Of a stretch of DNA of 64,000 nucleotides, positions 8,659-18,261 are shown piece after piece; the stretch's first letter is position 1; each line of letters begins with the position of its first letter. The notes under the pieces are model-generated. The model was given only the letters and a program-made list of their open reading frames with translations, was not told the origin of the DNA and searched no databases. This DNA is from Chloroherpeton thalassium ATCC 35110 (GTDB lineage: Bacteria > Bacteroidota > Chlorobiia > Chlorobiales > Chloroherpetonaceae): the NCBI RefSeq assembly GCF_000020525.1, contig NC_011026.1:1160001-1224000 (forward strand). Reading direction: 5' to 3'. A program made the position numbers and the translations under genes.

Positions 8659-9858
8659 TTAATCTTCAAATACGCGCAAAAATTGAGGTTTTCCTTCCGT
8701 AAATACTACGGGGTTTTCACTGACTTCTTCTGTTTCCAGATCATAAGTATATAACGCGTCGCCTTGAACAGTTGATATACCGAACACGATTTTATTATCA
8801 AATTTTACAATTCCAATAGAAGAGAACACCGTGCTCGGATTCAAGTCAATTTTTGTTCCGGTCTTATTTTCCAAATCGTACATAACTGGTTGAGCAACTT
8901 TAGAGGTTTCAAGGCTAAAATCATCACCTACTAATCCCGGGAAATACATTACAGTGAAGACTTTTCCGTCCTTTGCGTATTCCCATTTCATGCCATAAAG
9001 GCCATAATTCCCTTCTACATCGGCAACTGGTGTGCTTCTCGGACTAAAGTAAAAATCGGGATCAAACTCTGTTTCACCATCTTTAATCCGTAAAAAGCCA
9101 TCATTGTTTCCATAACCAAACGAAGCCGAGCTGTAAAAATAAATATGGCCATTCTCATCCATAAACGCGCCACCGCCATATTGGCCATCAAACGAGGAGA
9201 CGCGCGAATCAACAATCACCTTTTCCACCGTATCAGCTTCTGCGTCAATAACTGCAACATATCCTGAATCGAGAGCATTATAAAAGTCTGCGCCTTCGCT
9301 ATGACTGAGGGCCACAAAAAGCCTGTTGTCGGAAGACCTTAAAACCATATTCTGAGGATCAGGGCTACCGTCTTCTATGTTGTAATCGGTTAGGTCAATC
9401 TCGCCTATTTTTTCTAAGTTTGTGGGATTGAAAATATATATTTTGCCATCATATTGAAGATTAAGATAAGCCTTCGTTTCGCTCTGAAACACAATTGAAT
9501 AGCCTCCGGCATCTTCAGGCAGTGTCATCTTGCCCGCCGACTCCAAGTCGCCATCATCTGTTCTGATATATTTATGAACATTATCCCCATAATAGTGTTC
9601 AGTCACAAAAACCATATCGTTATAAACAAACGGACAGGCTTTATTCACATGCTCCCAATAATATGCAGCGGTCACAGATCCCACCGATAAATCTTTTATC
9701 GTGCCGACATAAGAGCTGTTATCAACTGTGGTGGTCAGCACAATTCGGTGTTTACCGGTATCTGTACTGGTATCTGTTGAGCTGTCATCATCATCGCAGC
9801 CAAAAAAAAACGCAGCTATCAACGTCAGGAAAAGCAGTTTTGATAATTTAATTTTCAT
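8659..9858 (-). CDS. Surface lipoprotein of the DUF4374 type, copy 2
   Basis: The 399-residue protein starts with a signal sequence and lipobox (FFFGC), followed by DDDD. The beta-propeller-like body matches copies 1 and 3 in blade sequences such as AYLNLQYDGKIYIFNPTNLE, GHIYFYSSASFGYGNNDGFL and ALYTYDLETEEVSENPVV. It lies 21 bases downstream of its receptor (9880-12225) and ends before a terminator, so receptor and lipoprotein form a two-gene operon. The poly-Asp tag predicts surface exposure, where it could capture a ligand and pass it to the receptor. Sequence divergence from the other two copies suggests a different ligand. Confidence 0.8.
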   Translation of the reverse strand: MKIKLSKLLFLTLIAAFFFGCDDDDSSTDTSTDTGKHRIVLTTTVDNSSYVGTIKDLSVGSVTAAYYWEHVNKACPFVYNDMVFVTEHYYGDNVHKYIRTDDGDLESAGKMTLPEDAGGYSIVFQSETKAYLNLQYDGKIYIFNPTNLEKIGEIDLTDYNIEDGSPDPQNMVLRSSDNRLFVALSHSEGADFYNALDSGYVAVIDAEADTVEKVIVDSRVSSFDGQYGGGAFMDENGHIYFYSSASFGYGNNDGFLRIKDGETEFDPDFYFSPRSTPVADVEGNYGLYGMKWEYAKDGKVFTVMYFPGLVGDDFSLETSKVAQPVMYDLENKTGTKIDLNPSTVFSSIGIVKFDNKIVFGISTVQGDALYTYDLETEEVSENPVVFTEGKPQFLRVFED

Positions 9859-9879
9859 GATATTTGATTTGGTTTATGG

Positions 9880-12225
9880 TTAATGAACAGCGTTAAGAAA
9901 GCTATAGCGGACTTTAAAGTAAGCGGCTCTTCCCATCAAGGGCAGTTGGAAATCTGTAATCAGGTCTTCATCTGTGACATTTTGGACTTCAAAACTCAGG
10001 ATGTAGCGATTGTTATCGAACGCCATTTCAATGCCGACATCGTGGGAAAAATTGGTTGGGATTCGCCGGGGATTTCTCTTGGAAATCTCCCAGTTATAGA
10101 AATACTCGTGCGTGTAGGAGCTTTCAAGGAAGAGTTTTAAGAATGTGCCTGCGCCAAGCACATTTTCTCGGTGATATTCAATGCCAAAATTCCCAAACAG
10201 CCAAGGGATGTTCGGCACTTTCATGTCGTAAGTTGGGTTGCTTGTTCCGTCGTCCCTGAACTCTTTGGCATCTTTTGCCAATTGGTAGGTAAAGTTTCCA
10301 TGCAGATAGAACGCTTTGGAAATATCAAGCTTGAGTTCGGCATCAAAACCTTTGATGACAACGTGCCCAAGGTTTTCATAAGCGTAATTAACGCCATCAC
10401 TTGAAAGCTGAATTTTGTTGGTTAAATCCGTGTAGAACGCGTTGGCTTCGAATTGAACGCGATGCAATCCGGCAAATGAATAGGTGTCGATAAAAAAGCC
10501 GAGATTCATATTGTCGCTTTCTTCAGGCGCCAGGTTAGGCGAGGCAAGGATATAGACGCCATCGCCGAATAATTCATTAGAATAGGGCAATCTCATCGCA
10601 TGTTGATATGAGGCTTTTAGGTTCAACCAGTGCAGCGGTCTATAACGGAGGGCTTCGCTATAACCCATTTTGGCAAAATCATTTTCAGAAATTGACGGTT
10701 CTCGTAGGTTATTATCATCGATGTAATCGTTGGAAGTGATTGTTGTGCTCATTTGAAACAAGCTGACACCAGTCATGCTGATAAAGCGCTCATCGAGCAA
10801 GCGCATTTGGTGGGTTAAACCGATAATATTACTGGTGTAGTTGCTGGGGTAACCGCTGATATTATAGCCTGCGTATTCGCTGGCAAGTTCATCTTCCGGT
10901 TCATAATTCGCGCGCCTGAAATTATGATTCAAATTCAAAGAGTGCACATCAGAAAGCGTGTAGAGAAGATTCAATTTGTTTCTGATTTCAAGCTGCTTAT
11001 CATCTGAATCATTGGCGTAAGAGCCTATTTCCCCCTGATAAGTATCATCCGTGTTAATAGACCCATCCAAGTTGTAGTGCACATGGGAGGTGTCAATAAA
11101 ATTGTATCCCATGATGACAACTTGCAAGGTGTTTTCAAAATCAAGATTTTCAAGAAAGAAATCTTCTTTCTCTAAATTCAGATTGGGAATAACCGCGCTG
11201 GCGCGGGATTCGGCAAACTGTATATTCGTGCGAATGCCTTGAATTTCTTTGCGATTGCGATAGACATCAACCCCGAGTTCGATTTCTTCAAACCAAAGCT
11301 TGTTAAAGACAAGGCCAGCGCCATACGCGTAGGAAAGAAATTCATCGTGATCGCGAGTGATCATCACGCCATCCTGATAGGGAGATTCAAAAGTGTAATC
11401 GTTATCGGCTTTATTAAAGAAGCCGCCGGTGCTGACTTCCATCCCAAGCTCAGGAAACACTTTTTTAAATGTCCACGTGGCTCTGTTGGTGTTATAAGAC
11501 CCGCGTTGATAAGAGACATCTAAATAATCGTACTCAAATTCCCGGAAAATGATGTTTACAACGCCGCCAGTGCCATCGCCGCCAAAACGCGCCGGAACAA
11601 CGCCTTTATAGACTTCAATGCGCTCAATCAGATCAATGGGAATTTCGTCTATGGTAAAATTGCCTTCCGGGCTGTTTAATGGATTTCCGTCAATAAGTAT
11701 GGTGATGCCTTTGCCTTCAAGTCCATGAATGTTGATTCGGGAAGCGCTTCCCAATCCGCCGGTTTTTCTGATTTTTATGCCGGTTGCTTTGGTAAGAATC
11801 GCCTCGATGGCGGTTGCTCTGCCGCGAATTTCTTCCGCATCAATCACTACAATGGACTCGGGGGCTTTTCGCATTTTTTGAATTGGCGAATCTTCTCTCA
11901 CCAAAATTTCTTTGTGCCGAACAGCATCAATTTCTAAGCTGAAGTTCAGGGTGACTTTGGAGTCGCCAATCGTGATGTTTTGCGTTTGAGGTGCATAGCC
12001 TAACGAGGACGCTTTAACCGAAATGTTTCCTTTCGGCACGGTTTTGAGTTGAAACCAGCCGTCTGAATCGGTCACAGCGCCAAGTTTGGTTGAAAGAATT
12101 TGCACGGTAGCGCCAACAAGAGGATTGCTATCGTCATCGCAAACTTTACCGCTCAGTGAGGATTGGGCTAAGGCAGAAATAGAACAAAGGAGGGATACAA
12201 AAAAAATCGAAAAGAATCGATACAT
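9880..12225 (-). CDS. TonB-dependent receptor with carboxypeptidase-like N-terminal domain, copy 2
   Basis: A 781-residue receptor: signal peptide to about ALAQS, carboxypeptidase-like domain (SLSGKVCDDDSNPLVGATVQ), plug with IERIEVYKGVVPARFGGDGT near residue 207, and a barrel ending in VTDEDLITDFQLPLMGRA. It is paralogous to the receptors at 6152-8479 and 28125-30461. Its gene diverges from an AraC gene (start 12348) across a 122-base promoter region with a direct repeat at 12292-12330, and it is followed by a DUF4374 lipoprotein. This receptor-lipoprotein-regulator set looks like a ligand-specific metallophore uptake unit in which the AraC protein senses the imported ligand; that role is inferred from PchR. 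Confidence 0.9.
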   Translation of the reverse strand: MYRFFSIFFVSLLCSISALAQSSLSGKVCDDDSNPLVGATVQILSTKLGAVTDSDGWFQLKTVPKGNISVKASSLGYAPQTQNITIGDSKVTLNFSLEIDAVRHKEILVREDSPIQKMRKAPESIVVIDAEEIRGRATAIEAILTKATGIKIRKTGGLGSASRINIHGLEGKGITILIDGNPLNSPEGNFTIDEIPIDLIERIEVYKGVVPARFGGDGTGGVVNIIFREFEYDYLDVSYQRGSYNTNRATWTFKKVFPELGMEVSTGGFFNKADNDYTFESPYQDGVMITRDHDEFLSYAYGAGLVFNKLWFEEIELGVDVYRNRKEIQGIRTNIQFAESRASAVIPNLNLEKEDFFLENLDFENTLQVVIMGYNFIDTSHVHYNLDGSINTDDTYQGEIGSYANDSDDKQLEIRNKLNLLYTLSDVHSLNLNHNFRRANYEPEDELASEYAGYNISGYPSNYTSNIIGLTHQMRLLDERFISMTGVSLFQMSTTITSNDYIDDNNLREPSISENDFAKMGYSEALRYRPLHWLNLKASYQHAMRLPYSNELFGDGVYILASPNLAPEESDNMNLGFFIDTYSFAGLHRVQFEANAFYTDLTNKIQLSSDGVNYAYENLGHVVIKGFDAELKLDISKAFYLHGNFTYQLAKDAKEFRDDGTSNPTYDMKVPNIPWLFGNFGIEYHRENVLGAGTFLKLFLESSYTHEYFYNWEISKRNPRRIPTNFSHDVGIEMAFDNNRYILSFEVQNVTDEDLITDFQLPLMGRAAYFKVRYSFLNAVH

Positions 12226-12234
12226 TTTTATTAA

Positions 12235-12250
12235 TATTTAATCTAAATTA
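12235..12250. promoter_or_regulatory. Candidate metalloregulator box upstream of receptor copy 2
   Basis: TATTTAATCTAAATTA sits about 10 bases upstream of the receptor start. It contains the ATTTA...TAAAT symmetry and the TCTAAAT half-site shared with the boxes at 8492, 18262, 21220, 30468 and 37848. Weakest of the set on its own. Confidence 0.35.
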
Positions 12251-12291
12251 GCTTTAGAAGGAAATGTAACTTAGATCCACGTTTTTGCACC

Positions 12292-12330
12292 AACCAGATA
12301 CGGAGTAAGGTTGACCCGTTTGGGAGTTTT
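12292..12330 (-). promoter_or_regulatory. Direct-repeat operator candidate between receptor copy 2 and AraC gene 1
   Basis: AACCAGATACGGAGTAAG (12292-12309) and GACCCGTTTGGGAGTTTT (12313-12330) are 21 bp apart and share ACC-x-G-x-T-x-x-GGAGT. The first also matches the repeat at 8542 (ACGGAxTAAG). It begins 67 bases upstream of the receptor and ends 17 bases before the divergent AraC start, so it could control both. Confidence 0.5.
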
Positions 12331-12347
12331 TTCTGAGGGATTATAAA

Positions 12348-13355
12348 ATGAAAATCAAGTTAAGCCATCGCGAGCGTCGGGATATGGCCGTAGAAATTCA
12401 TTACCCCAATGAATATGGCGGCTTAGAGGAGGTGAGCGAACGCCTGCAAAGCGGGAAATTTTTTCATGGCGAAGGTGATTACAGTGAGCTGTTTTTTAAA
12501 GGGTTTCACATTGCTCGCACTACGCTTTTGCTCAAAAAACCCTTGCTGATGGAAATAGACAGTAATTACCAAACCGTTAAAATGGTTTTTACCTTTTCAG
12601 GTAAAATTTCAGCCATTGAACGGCAAAGTAATTTGCAATTGGAACGAATGCCGAATGGGCATAATATTTACCATATGAATTGCTTTCAAGGGCATTCATT
12701 CTGGGAGGCAAACAAGGATATTTGGCTATTTGAAATCAATATCATTCCCGAGTTATTCCTGAAATACCTGCCAAGTCATAACAAGCGTTTCAAGACTTTT
12801 CGTGAAAAAATTGAGCGCGGAGAAACCTGCGCGCTTAGCAATTATGATTATTGCATTACACCGGCCATGCAATGGATCATTCGCGACATTGTGACCTGCG
12901 AGCGCACCGGCTTTTTTAAGCGGATGTTTCTGGAGAATAAAATCACCGAGCTTTTACTTTTACAATTGGAACAAATCAGCGATTCACAGCGGGAGGCCGT
13001 TGCAAGTCTAAACAATCGTTTAGCCGATAAGATGATGATTGTGAAAGAGTACATAGAAACCCGCAACCTAAGATCTTGTTCATTATCGGATTTGGCCAAA
13101 ATAGCCGGAACGAACGAATTCACACTGAAAAAAGCATTTAAACAAATGTTCGGCACAACGGTTTTCGGATACTGGAATCAACTGAAAATGGCTGAAGCCA
13201 AATCCCTTTTAACAGATGGTGAACTTACGGTGAGCGAGGTATCCGCGCACTTGGGGTACAAAAATCCGCAACATTTTACGAGAGCTTTTAAGCGCACCTA
13301 CGGCACCGTGCCAAGCAAATGGATTTATAAAAGCGGGATGCTGCATTTAGATTAA
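12348..13355 (+). CDS. AraC-family regulator, PchR-like, copy 1
   Basis: A 335-residue protein with an N-terminal sensor domain of the PchR type (HYPNEYGG, FFHGEGDYSELFFKGFHIAR) and a C-terminal AraC double helix-turn-helix at about residues 240-330 (SLSDLAKIAGTNEFTLKKAF and EVSAHLGYKNPQHFTRAFKR). In Pseudomonas, PchR binds the ferric siderophore and activates the matching receptor; the same job here is inference. The gene diverges from the receptor 9880-12225 and is followed 50 bases on by a paralogous regulator. The paired HTH fits binding to direct repeats two helical turns apart, as found in the receptor promoters. Confidence 0.88.
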   Translation: MKIKLSHRERRDMAVEIHYPNEYGGLEEVSERLQSGKFFHGEGDYSELFFKGFHIARTTLLLKKPLLMEIDSNYQTVKMVFTFSGKISAIERQSNLQLERMPNGHNIYHMNCFQGHSFWEANKDIWLFEINIIPELFLKYLPSHNKRFKTFREKIERGETCALSNYDYCITPAMQWIIRDIVTCERTGFFKRMFLENKITELLLLQLEQISDSQREAVASLNNRLADKMMIVKEYIETRNLRSCSLSDLAKIAGTNEFTLKKAFKQMFGTTVFGYWNQLKMAEAKSLLTDGELTVSEVSAHLGYKNPQHFTRAFKRTYGTVPSKWIYKSGMLHLD

Positions 13356-13405
13356 ACATCCAAATCCGCCTGTGACACATCTTCTCTAACCGACTTCAAG
13401 GAAAC

Positions 13406-14389
13406 ATGAAAAATCGTTTAAGCCATAAGGATTTTGAAGAGCTGGCTATAGAAAACCACTACCCGAACGGCTTTTTTGGCGACAGCAGTTTGATGGAACG
13501 CCAACACGCCGGAAAATTTTTCTTCGGCGAAGGCTGGTATCAAGAAATATATTTTAATGGAATCCATATCGGCTTTGGGAATCTTGCGCTGAAAAACACG
13601 ATGCAGCTCGACATCGAATGCGATTACCAGACCGTTGAGATGAAATTTGAGCTTACCGGCAAATCCATATCGCAGGAGCCTGGACGCCAAGTTTATTCTG
13701 AATTACTGCCAAATCAGCATAATATTTTTTATGTCAATGGATTTCGCGGGCACACGCTTTGGGAATGCAAGCGCGACATGCAGGTTTTGGAAGTAAATCT
13801 CATGCCAGAATTGTTTTTAAAATACCTTCCTGAAAGCGGCCAGCGCTTCAGCGAATTTCATAGGAAAATTCGGCGCGGAGAAACAGCGCTTTTAAGTCCG
13901 CATAATTTTAGCATTACGCCCGCCATGCTATGGCTCATTCATGAAATTATCACTTGTTCCAGAAGCGGTTTTTTCAAACGGGTTTTTCTGGAAGCAAAAG
14001 TCATCGAGTTGCTGCTTTTGCAATTGGAGCAAATCTGTGAGGCGGACGCACAGCCGCAACGCGCGTTGAAAAAAGCTGATGTTGAAAAGATGTTTCATGT
14101 GAAACAGATAATTGAGCAAAACATGAACAGCAGCTACTCGCTCGCAGATTTGGCCAAAGCGGCTCGGACGAATCAATTCACGCTGAAAAAAGGATTTAAG
14201 GAAATTTTTGGCACGACGGTTTTTGGATACTGGAACGATCTGAAAATGGCAGAAGCCAAAACCCTTTTGCTTGAGCAGAAATTGTCAGTCAGTGAAGTTT
14301 CCGTTCAGCTGGGCTATAAAAATCCGCAGCATTTTTCAACGGCGTTTAAGCGAAAATTCGCTATTTCGCCGTGCCAGTTGAAAGCTTAA
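13406..14389 (+). CDS. AraC-family regulator, PchR-like, copy 2
   Basis: A 327-residue paralogue of the preceding regulator, with the same N-terminal sensor motif (FFFGEGWYQEIYFNGIHIGF) and C-terminal HTH (DLAKAARTNQFTLKKGFKEI; EVSVQLGYKNPQHFSTAFKR). The stretch FGTTVFGYWN is shared by all three regulators of this window. Tandem duplication with divergence of the sensor domain suggests that the two respond to different ligands. No receptor is directly divergent from this copy; it could serve receptor copy 1 (6152-8479), which has a repeat operator but no neighbouring regulator. Confidence 0.88.
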   Translation: MKNRLSHKDFEELAIENHYPNGFFGDSSLMERQHAGKFFFGEGWYQEIYFNGIHIGFGNLALKNTMQLDIECDYQTVEMKFELTGKSISQEPGRQVYSELLPNQHNIFYVNGFRGHTLWECKRDMQVLEVNLMPELFLKYLPESGQRFSEFHRKIRRGETALLSPHNFSITPAMLWLIHEIITCSRSGFFKRVFLEAKVIELLLLQLEQICEADAQPQRALKKADVEKMFHVKQIIEQNMNSSYSLADLAKAARTNQFTLKKGFKEIFGTTVFGYWNDLKMAEAKTLLLEQKLSVSEVSVQLGYKNPQHFSTAFKRKFAISPCQLKA

Positions 14390-14397
14390 AAAAAGCA

Positions 14398-14440
14398 AAG
14401 CGAAGAGCCCGCTAAAACCACAGCGGGTTGTTCTTCGCTT
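14398..14440. terminator. Long hairpin between convergent genes
   Basis: A 16-bp interrupted stem (AAGCGAAGAGCCCGCT / AGCGGGTTGTTCTTCGCTT) with an 8-base loop lies between the second AraC gene and the lipoprotein gene on the other strand. No long T-run, but the position fits a shared terminator. Confidence 0.6.
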
Positions 14441-14481
14441 CGCTCCAGGAGAAAGGTGTCAGGAAGTAAACAGTCAGGCAA

Positions 14482-15246
14482 TTACCAGGTGATTTGTTTC
14501 ATTTGCACGGTGTTCATTTGTTTGTTTTGGTCATAAGTCGAGAGTTCCGCATCTGCTTCATATTTCACGCCGACAACCATGACATAGCAAATGTCGCCTG
14601 TTTCCAAATCACTGGCACGAAGCCATCCAGGGCTTGCGGTTGTGGTTTTGCTAAATGTGTATTCCGTTGCATCAGCGGAAACGCGCTTATTGTTGAAAAG
14701 CGGCTCGTTTTCGTTTTTGTCCTCATCCGTCAGTTTCACCATGTAGTAGCCCACGCCAGAAACGCTTTCCCATGTGGCCGTGACTTCTCCAGTTTCTGAG
14801 TCGTAAGAAACCGAATTCAGCGTGATGGATGGAATTTCCACGTTTTCAAGTGCGTCGGTTAGTTCTATGGTTTGGCCGTCGTCAAATGTCAGCTTGAAGG
14901 TGTAATCGCCGGTTTCGGGCATGGCGCTGGCCATTTCCGTATCAGCCGGATGGCGGCGCATGTTGCCCTCGCCTTTCCAAAATTCCGCAAGTTCGTATTC
15001 TGTGCCATCCGGCGCAGTGGCCGAGCAAGCCGTTAAGCCTTCGCCGCCGGCGTAAAAGACGAGTCCGTATTTATCGCCGCTGGAGCTTTTAACTTTTTTG
15101 ACGAACACATCGCCAAATGCGTCCTCGTGTTGGTCGGTACTTGAACCGGTGGCGGTGTCGTCATCGTCATCATCGTCGCAAGCGGCGGTAATAAGAACGG
15201 CGCACAATAAAAGCGTAAGGAGTCTGAAATAGTGAAGTTTTTTCAT
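14482..15246 (-). CDS. Surface lipoprotein with fibronectin-III-like domain, linked to the FmdE/receptor operon
   Basis: The 254-residue product has a lipobox (ITAAC) followed by seven Asp residues, again an apparent surface-export signal. The N-terminal half holds a beta-rich segment of unknown type (residues about 40-130). The C-terminal half (SITLNSVSYDSETGEVTATW, then GVGYYMVKLTDED and GDICYVMVVGVKYE) looks like a fibronectin-type III fold. It is the last gene of an operon after the receptor 15269-17509 (22-base gap). Its position matches that of the DUF4374 proteins in the other modules, so ligand capture or receptor assembly is likely, but the family is not one I can name. Confidence 0.75.
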   Translation of the reverse strand: MKKLHYFRLLTLLLCAVLITAACDDDDDDDTATGSSTDQHEDAFGDVFVKKVKSSSGDKYGLVFYAGGEGLTACSATAPDGTEYELAEFWKGEGNMRRHPADTEMASAMPETGDYTFKLTFDDGQTIELTDALENVEIPSITLNSVSYDSETGEVTATWESVSGVGYYMVKLTDEDKNENEPLFNNKRVSADATEYTFSKTTTASPGWLRASDLETGDICYVMVVGVKYEADAELSTYDQNKQMNTVQMKQITW

Positions 15247-15268
15247 CTCGTGTTTATTGAATTTTGGT

Positions 15269-17509
15269 TTAGAAGTTAAAGTGGAGTCCTGTGTTGAAAC
15301 TTCTGCCGGGCGCGCGCATCCAATCGAACTGATAGTGCTCGCGATAGTCTTCGTTAAATAAATTCGTGACCGAAGCGTTCAAGGCTAAGTTCTCGAGCAA
15401 CTGCACGCTCGCATTGAAATCGATAACGGTAAATGCATCGGTTGGAATGTCGTCATCCGCCACTTCGGTTTGCTCCGCCGAATAGCGCGCGGAAAGATGA
15501 AGCAACAATTTTTGAACGGGTTTATATTTTATCCCGAGATTTATCTGAATGGGCGGCACATCGGTGAGTTCATCGTCCGAGCTATCGTCGTATCCATGAA
15601 TCCAAGAAAAGTTAAAATATGGCGAAATCGCTTGGGTGAGATTTTGTTTATAAGCCAATTCAACGCCGTAAAGCACGCCTTTGCCAATATTTCGGAAAGT
15701 GCCTTCTCTGCTGGCCGTGCTGTTGTCCCAATCCAAGACGATCATATTTTCGATTTGATTGTGAAATGCGCTGAGTTCAACGAGCGAGGCCGCGCCTTTG
15801 TAGATCAACGCCAAATCGAAATTCAGGCTGTGCTCGGAAGCAAGGTCAGGATTGCCAATGTTGAGGCCGCCGGGCGTGTTCGTGGTGATGTATAATTCTT
15901 TCACATCCGGTGCACGAAACGCGCTGCCCACATTGGCTTTCAGCGTAAAGGATTTTGCAAGAATGTAAGACAGGCCAAAATTTGCGCTAAACGCATCGTC
16001 TGTTTTTTCCGCATTTTGGTTCGGTGCGCCATTGGTGGAGATGTAATTCCAGCGAACGCCGGCGCTTGTGAATAATTTATCTGTCGCAATGAAATCGGCT
16101 TGAACGAAAACGCCGTAGCTATTTTGATACGCGCCGGAAAGCAGTGTGGTAAATTCCTGCTTCAGGAATAAACCGGAATAGTAACCGTGAACTACTTTCG
16201 ATTCGCTGATGTCGATGTCTTGATGAAGGAAGCTGTCGAAGCCTGTGAGAATTTTGAGGCGCTTGTTTAAGGTAAAGTAAAAATCGCCTTGCAAAACATA
16301 GTCAGTGCTCGATAAGGTTTTGCGGTTATTCACCAGCTTATCATCGGACGGGTCGGTTTCCGTTTTATGCTTGATGATTTTGACGCCCAAATCGTGATCA
16401 TGCCGCGAAAAGTTCAGCTCTGCTTTGGTGAGCGTGCGGCTAATGCCCGTCCATTTGTAATTCACACCCGCGATGAAATGGACATCCTTATCATGCACGG
16501 CATTCGTGAGCGTGTCGTAGGCCGGTTTGCCAATTTCGCCGCCGTCGCTGTAATACGACTTGAAAGTGATGGCGTGGTGATCGTTTGGCATGAAAGTCAG
16601 TTTTCCGCCGGCGTGTTTTTCCTCATAAAACGTGTTCATGAGCGCCGTTCCATCCGCCAAAGTGTAATCATCGGCATCGCGGTAGCCTGCGTCAACATGA
16701 AACATCCATTTTCCAAGCATTCCGTTTAAGGCAAGATTTCCATTTTTGGCATTACTTACGGAGCGGGTGGAAATGTCAAATCGGCCACCGATATTTTGGT
16801 TGTAGTAGGGCGTTTCAAAGCTTTTGGTGAGAATATTCACCACGCCGCCAATCGCGTCCGAGCCATAAAGCGTAGAATATGGTCCTTTTAAAATTTCTAT
16901 TTGTTCAATCTCAAACGGATTGATAAATGTGCCGGGCGTGCCGACATTTCGCTCCGAGCTTGTTTTTTCGCCATCAACCATCACCAAAACGCGCTTTCTG
17001 GCAAGCCCTCTGATGGATGGCGCAGCGTGATACGCTTGGCCGGCAAGCGACACGCTCGGCTGCTTGACGAGCAAATCGGGAATATTTTGAGCGCCCGACT
17101 CAAGAATCGCTTCGTTTGAAATGACTTGTGAGGTAATGGTTTGCTCAAGCGAACTCGCCGCATTTTTGTTCGCCGAAACCACCACTTCATTCATCATCAG
17201 CAGTTCCGAGCGCAGAAAAACACGAAGCGATGAATCGTTTTTGCACGAAATGGAAATCCGCTTGTTTTGATAACCCATGAGAGAAAATCGGAGCGTTAAG
17301 CTATCGGCGTGGGTTTTTATGCAAAACTTCCCATTTGGGTCGGTGTGATTTTTAAAAGGATGGCTGCTAATTCCAATGCTGACATTCGGCAAAGGGGTTT
17401 TGGTTTCAGTGTCGAAAACAGTTCCACAGATTAAATAGTCGTCATGTGCAAGTCCTTCGACCGAAAAGCCAAACAACAGAAAAAGCAACCCACCTAAAAA
17501 TTTTGTCAT
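15269..17509 (-). CDS. TonB-dependent receptor, FmdE-linked
   Basis: A 746-residue receptor with a signal peptide, a carboxypeptidase-like domain (LICGTVFDTETKTPLPNVSI), plug (IEQIEILKGPYSTLYGSDAI near residue 208, followed by GGVVNILTK) and a barrel ending in VTNLFNEDYREHYQFDWMRA. It is more distant from the three paralogous receptors at 6152, 9880 and 28125. Only two bases separate its start from the stop of the FmdE-domain lipoprotein gene upstream, so the two are surely cotranscribed, with the lipoprotein 14482-15246 third. The operon promoter has a perfect ATTTAGA palindrome (18262-18280). A metal chelate or corrinoid-like ligand is plausible. Confidence 0.9.
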   Translation of the reverse strand: MTKFLGGLLFLLFGFSVEGLAHDDYLICGTVFDTETKTPLPNVSIGISSHPFKNHTDPNGKFCIKTHADSLTLRFSLMGYQNKRISISCKNDSSLRVFLRSELLMMNEVVVSANKNAASSLEQTITSQVISNEAILESGAQNIPDLLVKQPSVSLAGQAYHAAPSIRGLARKRVLVMVDGEKTSSERNVGTPGTFINPFEIEQIEILKGPYSTLYGSDAIGGVVNILTKSFETPYYNQNIGGRFDISTRSVSNAKNGNLALNGMLGKWMFHVDAGYRDADDYTLADGTALMNTFYEEKHAGGKLTFMPNDHHAITFKSYYSDGGEIGKPAYDTLTNAVHDKDVHFIAGVNYKWTGISRTLTKAELNFSRHDHDLGVKIIKHKTETDPSDDKLVNNRKTLSSTDYVLQGDFYFTLNKRLKILTGFDSFLHQDIDISESKVVHGYYSGLFLKQEFTTLLSGAYQNSYGVFVQADFIATDKLFTSAGVRWNYISTNGAPNQNAEKTDDAFSANFGLSYILAKSFTLKANVGSAFRAPDVKELYITTNTPGGLNIGNPDLASEHSLNFDLALIYKGAASLVELSAFHNQIENMIVLDWDNSTASREGTFRNIGKGVLYGVELAYKQNLTQAISPYFNFSWIHGYDDSSDDELTDVPPIQINLGIKYKPVQKLLLHLSARYSAEQTEVADDDIPTDAFTVIDFNASVQLLENLALNASVTNLFNEDYREHYQFDWMRAPGRSFNTGLHFNF

Positions 17510-17511
17510 CG

Positions 17512-18225
17512 TTACTTCGCCTCAGGAAATTTGTAGTCAGTGATTTCTGACAGTGTGATTACGCCTTCTGGCATAGCGGTAATTGCTGTTTTGACAACGC
17601 TTTGAACCGATTCGGCAAAAAGCTTTCTTTCTTCGTCGGACGCTTTGCCATTCAAAACTTTTTCCTTGAGCGGACGAATCGTGCCCATTTTTTCCGGCGT
17701 CATGAGCTTAGCACGGTTAAAAACGACCCGAACCATTTTTCCCGTGTCGTTTCTTTTGAAAATCATGGTGAGTGTGCCTTTTTCGCCTTGCAGTGATTTA
17801 TCCACGCAAGCCGCGTGCTGCTTTTGGCAAGGCTCATCTCTGAGGATATAGGAAGCGACAGCAAGATGGTCGGTAAGCGATGAGCTAACAACGGAGACAT
17901 TTCCACGCTGAGGCATTTCATCGTTAGGATAAAGTGCCGCGAGCGCTTGTTTGGTCATCAAAAAACCGGAGGTGATGCCCGGACAAATATGTCCGGTGTA
18001 TTTACCAACATCGTCCAGTGTGAATTCAAAAAAATCCTCCCCTGCTTTTTTATATCCAAACGCAGCGGCTAAAGAATCTTGCAGTTTAATAATGCCAGCT
18101 TGGTGGTAAAGGCTGTTTTCTTTAGCCTCATTTTGGGAAAGTGGTGGCGGGCTGGGTTTTTCATTGGAACATCCAGTGATAAATAAGATGATAAAAGATG
18201 CTAGCAAATAAAGCTTCAAGTTCAT
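17512..18225 (-). CDS. FmdE-domain lipoprotein
   Basis: The 237-residue protein has a lipobox (FITGC) but no poly-Asp run after the Cys (SNEKPSPPP), so it is probably periplasm-facing. Residues about 75-150 carry the FmdE-type motif KYTGHICPGITSGFLMTKQA with the metal-binding His and Cys. FmdE-like domains take their name from formylmethanofuran dehydrogenase subunit E and occur in many proteins unrelated to methanogenesis; metal or cofactor binding is the usual guess. It is the first gene of an operon with a TonB receptor and a surface lipoprotein. A periplasmic partner that takes over the receptor's metal ligand is a reasonable inference. Confidence 0.75.
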   Translation of the reverse strand: MNLKLYLLASFIILFITGCSNEKPSPPPLSQNEAKENSLYHQAGIIKLQDSLAAAFGYKKAGEDFFEFTLDDVGKYTGHICPGITSGFLMTKQALAALYPNDEMPQRGNVSVVSSSLTDHLAVASYILRDEPCQKQHAACVDKSLQGEKGTLTMIFKRNDTGKMVRVVFNRAKLMTPEKMGTIRPLKEKVLNGKASDEERKLFAESVQSVVKTAITAMPEGVITLSEITDYKFPEAK

Positions 18226-18261
18226 GTTTATCCTATTTTAATCTATTGTTTTACTCTAATT

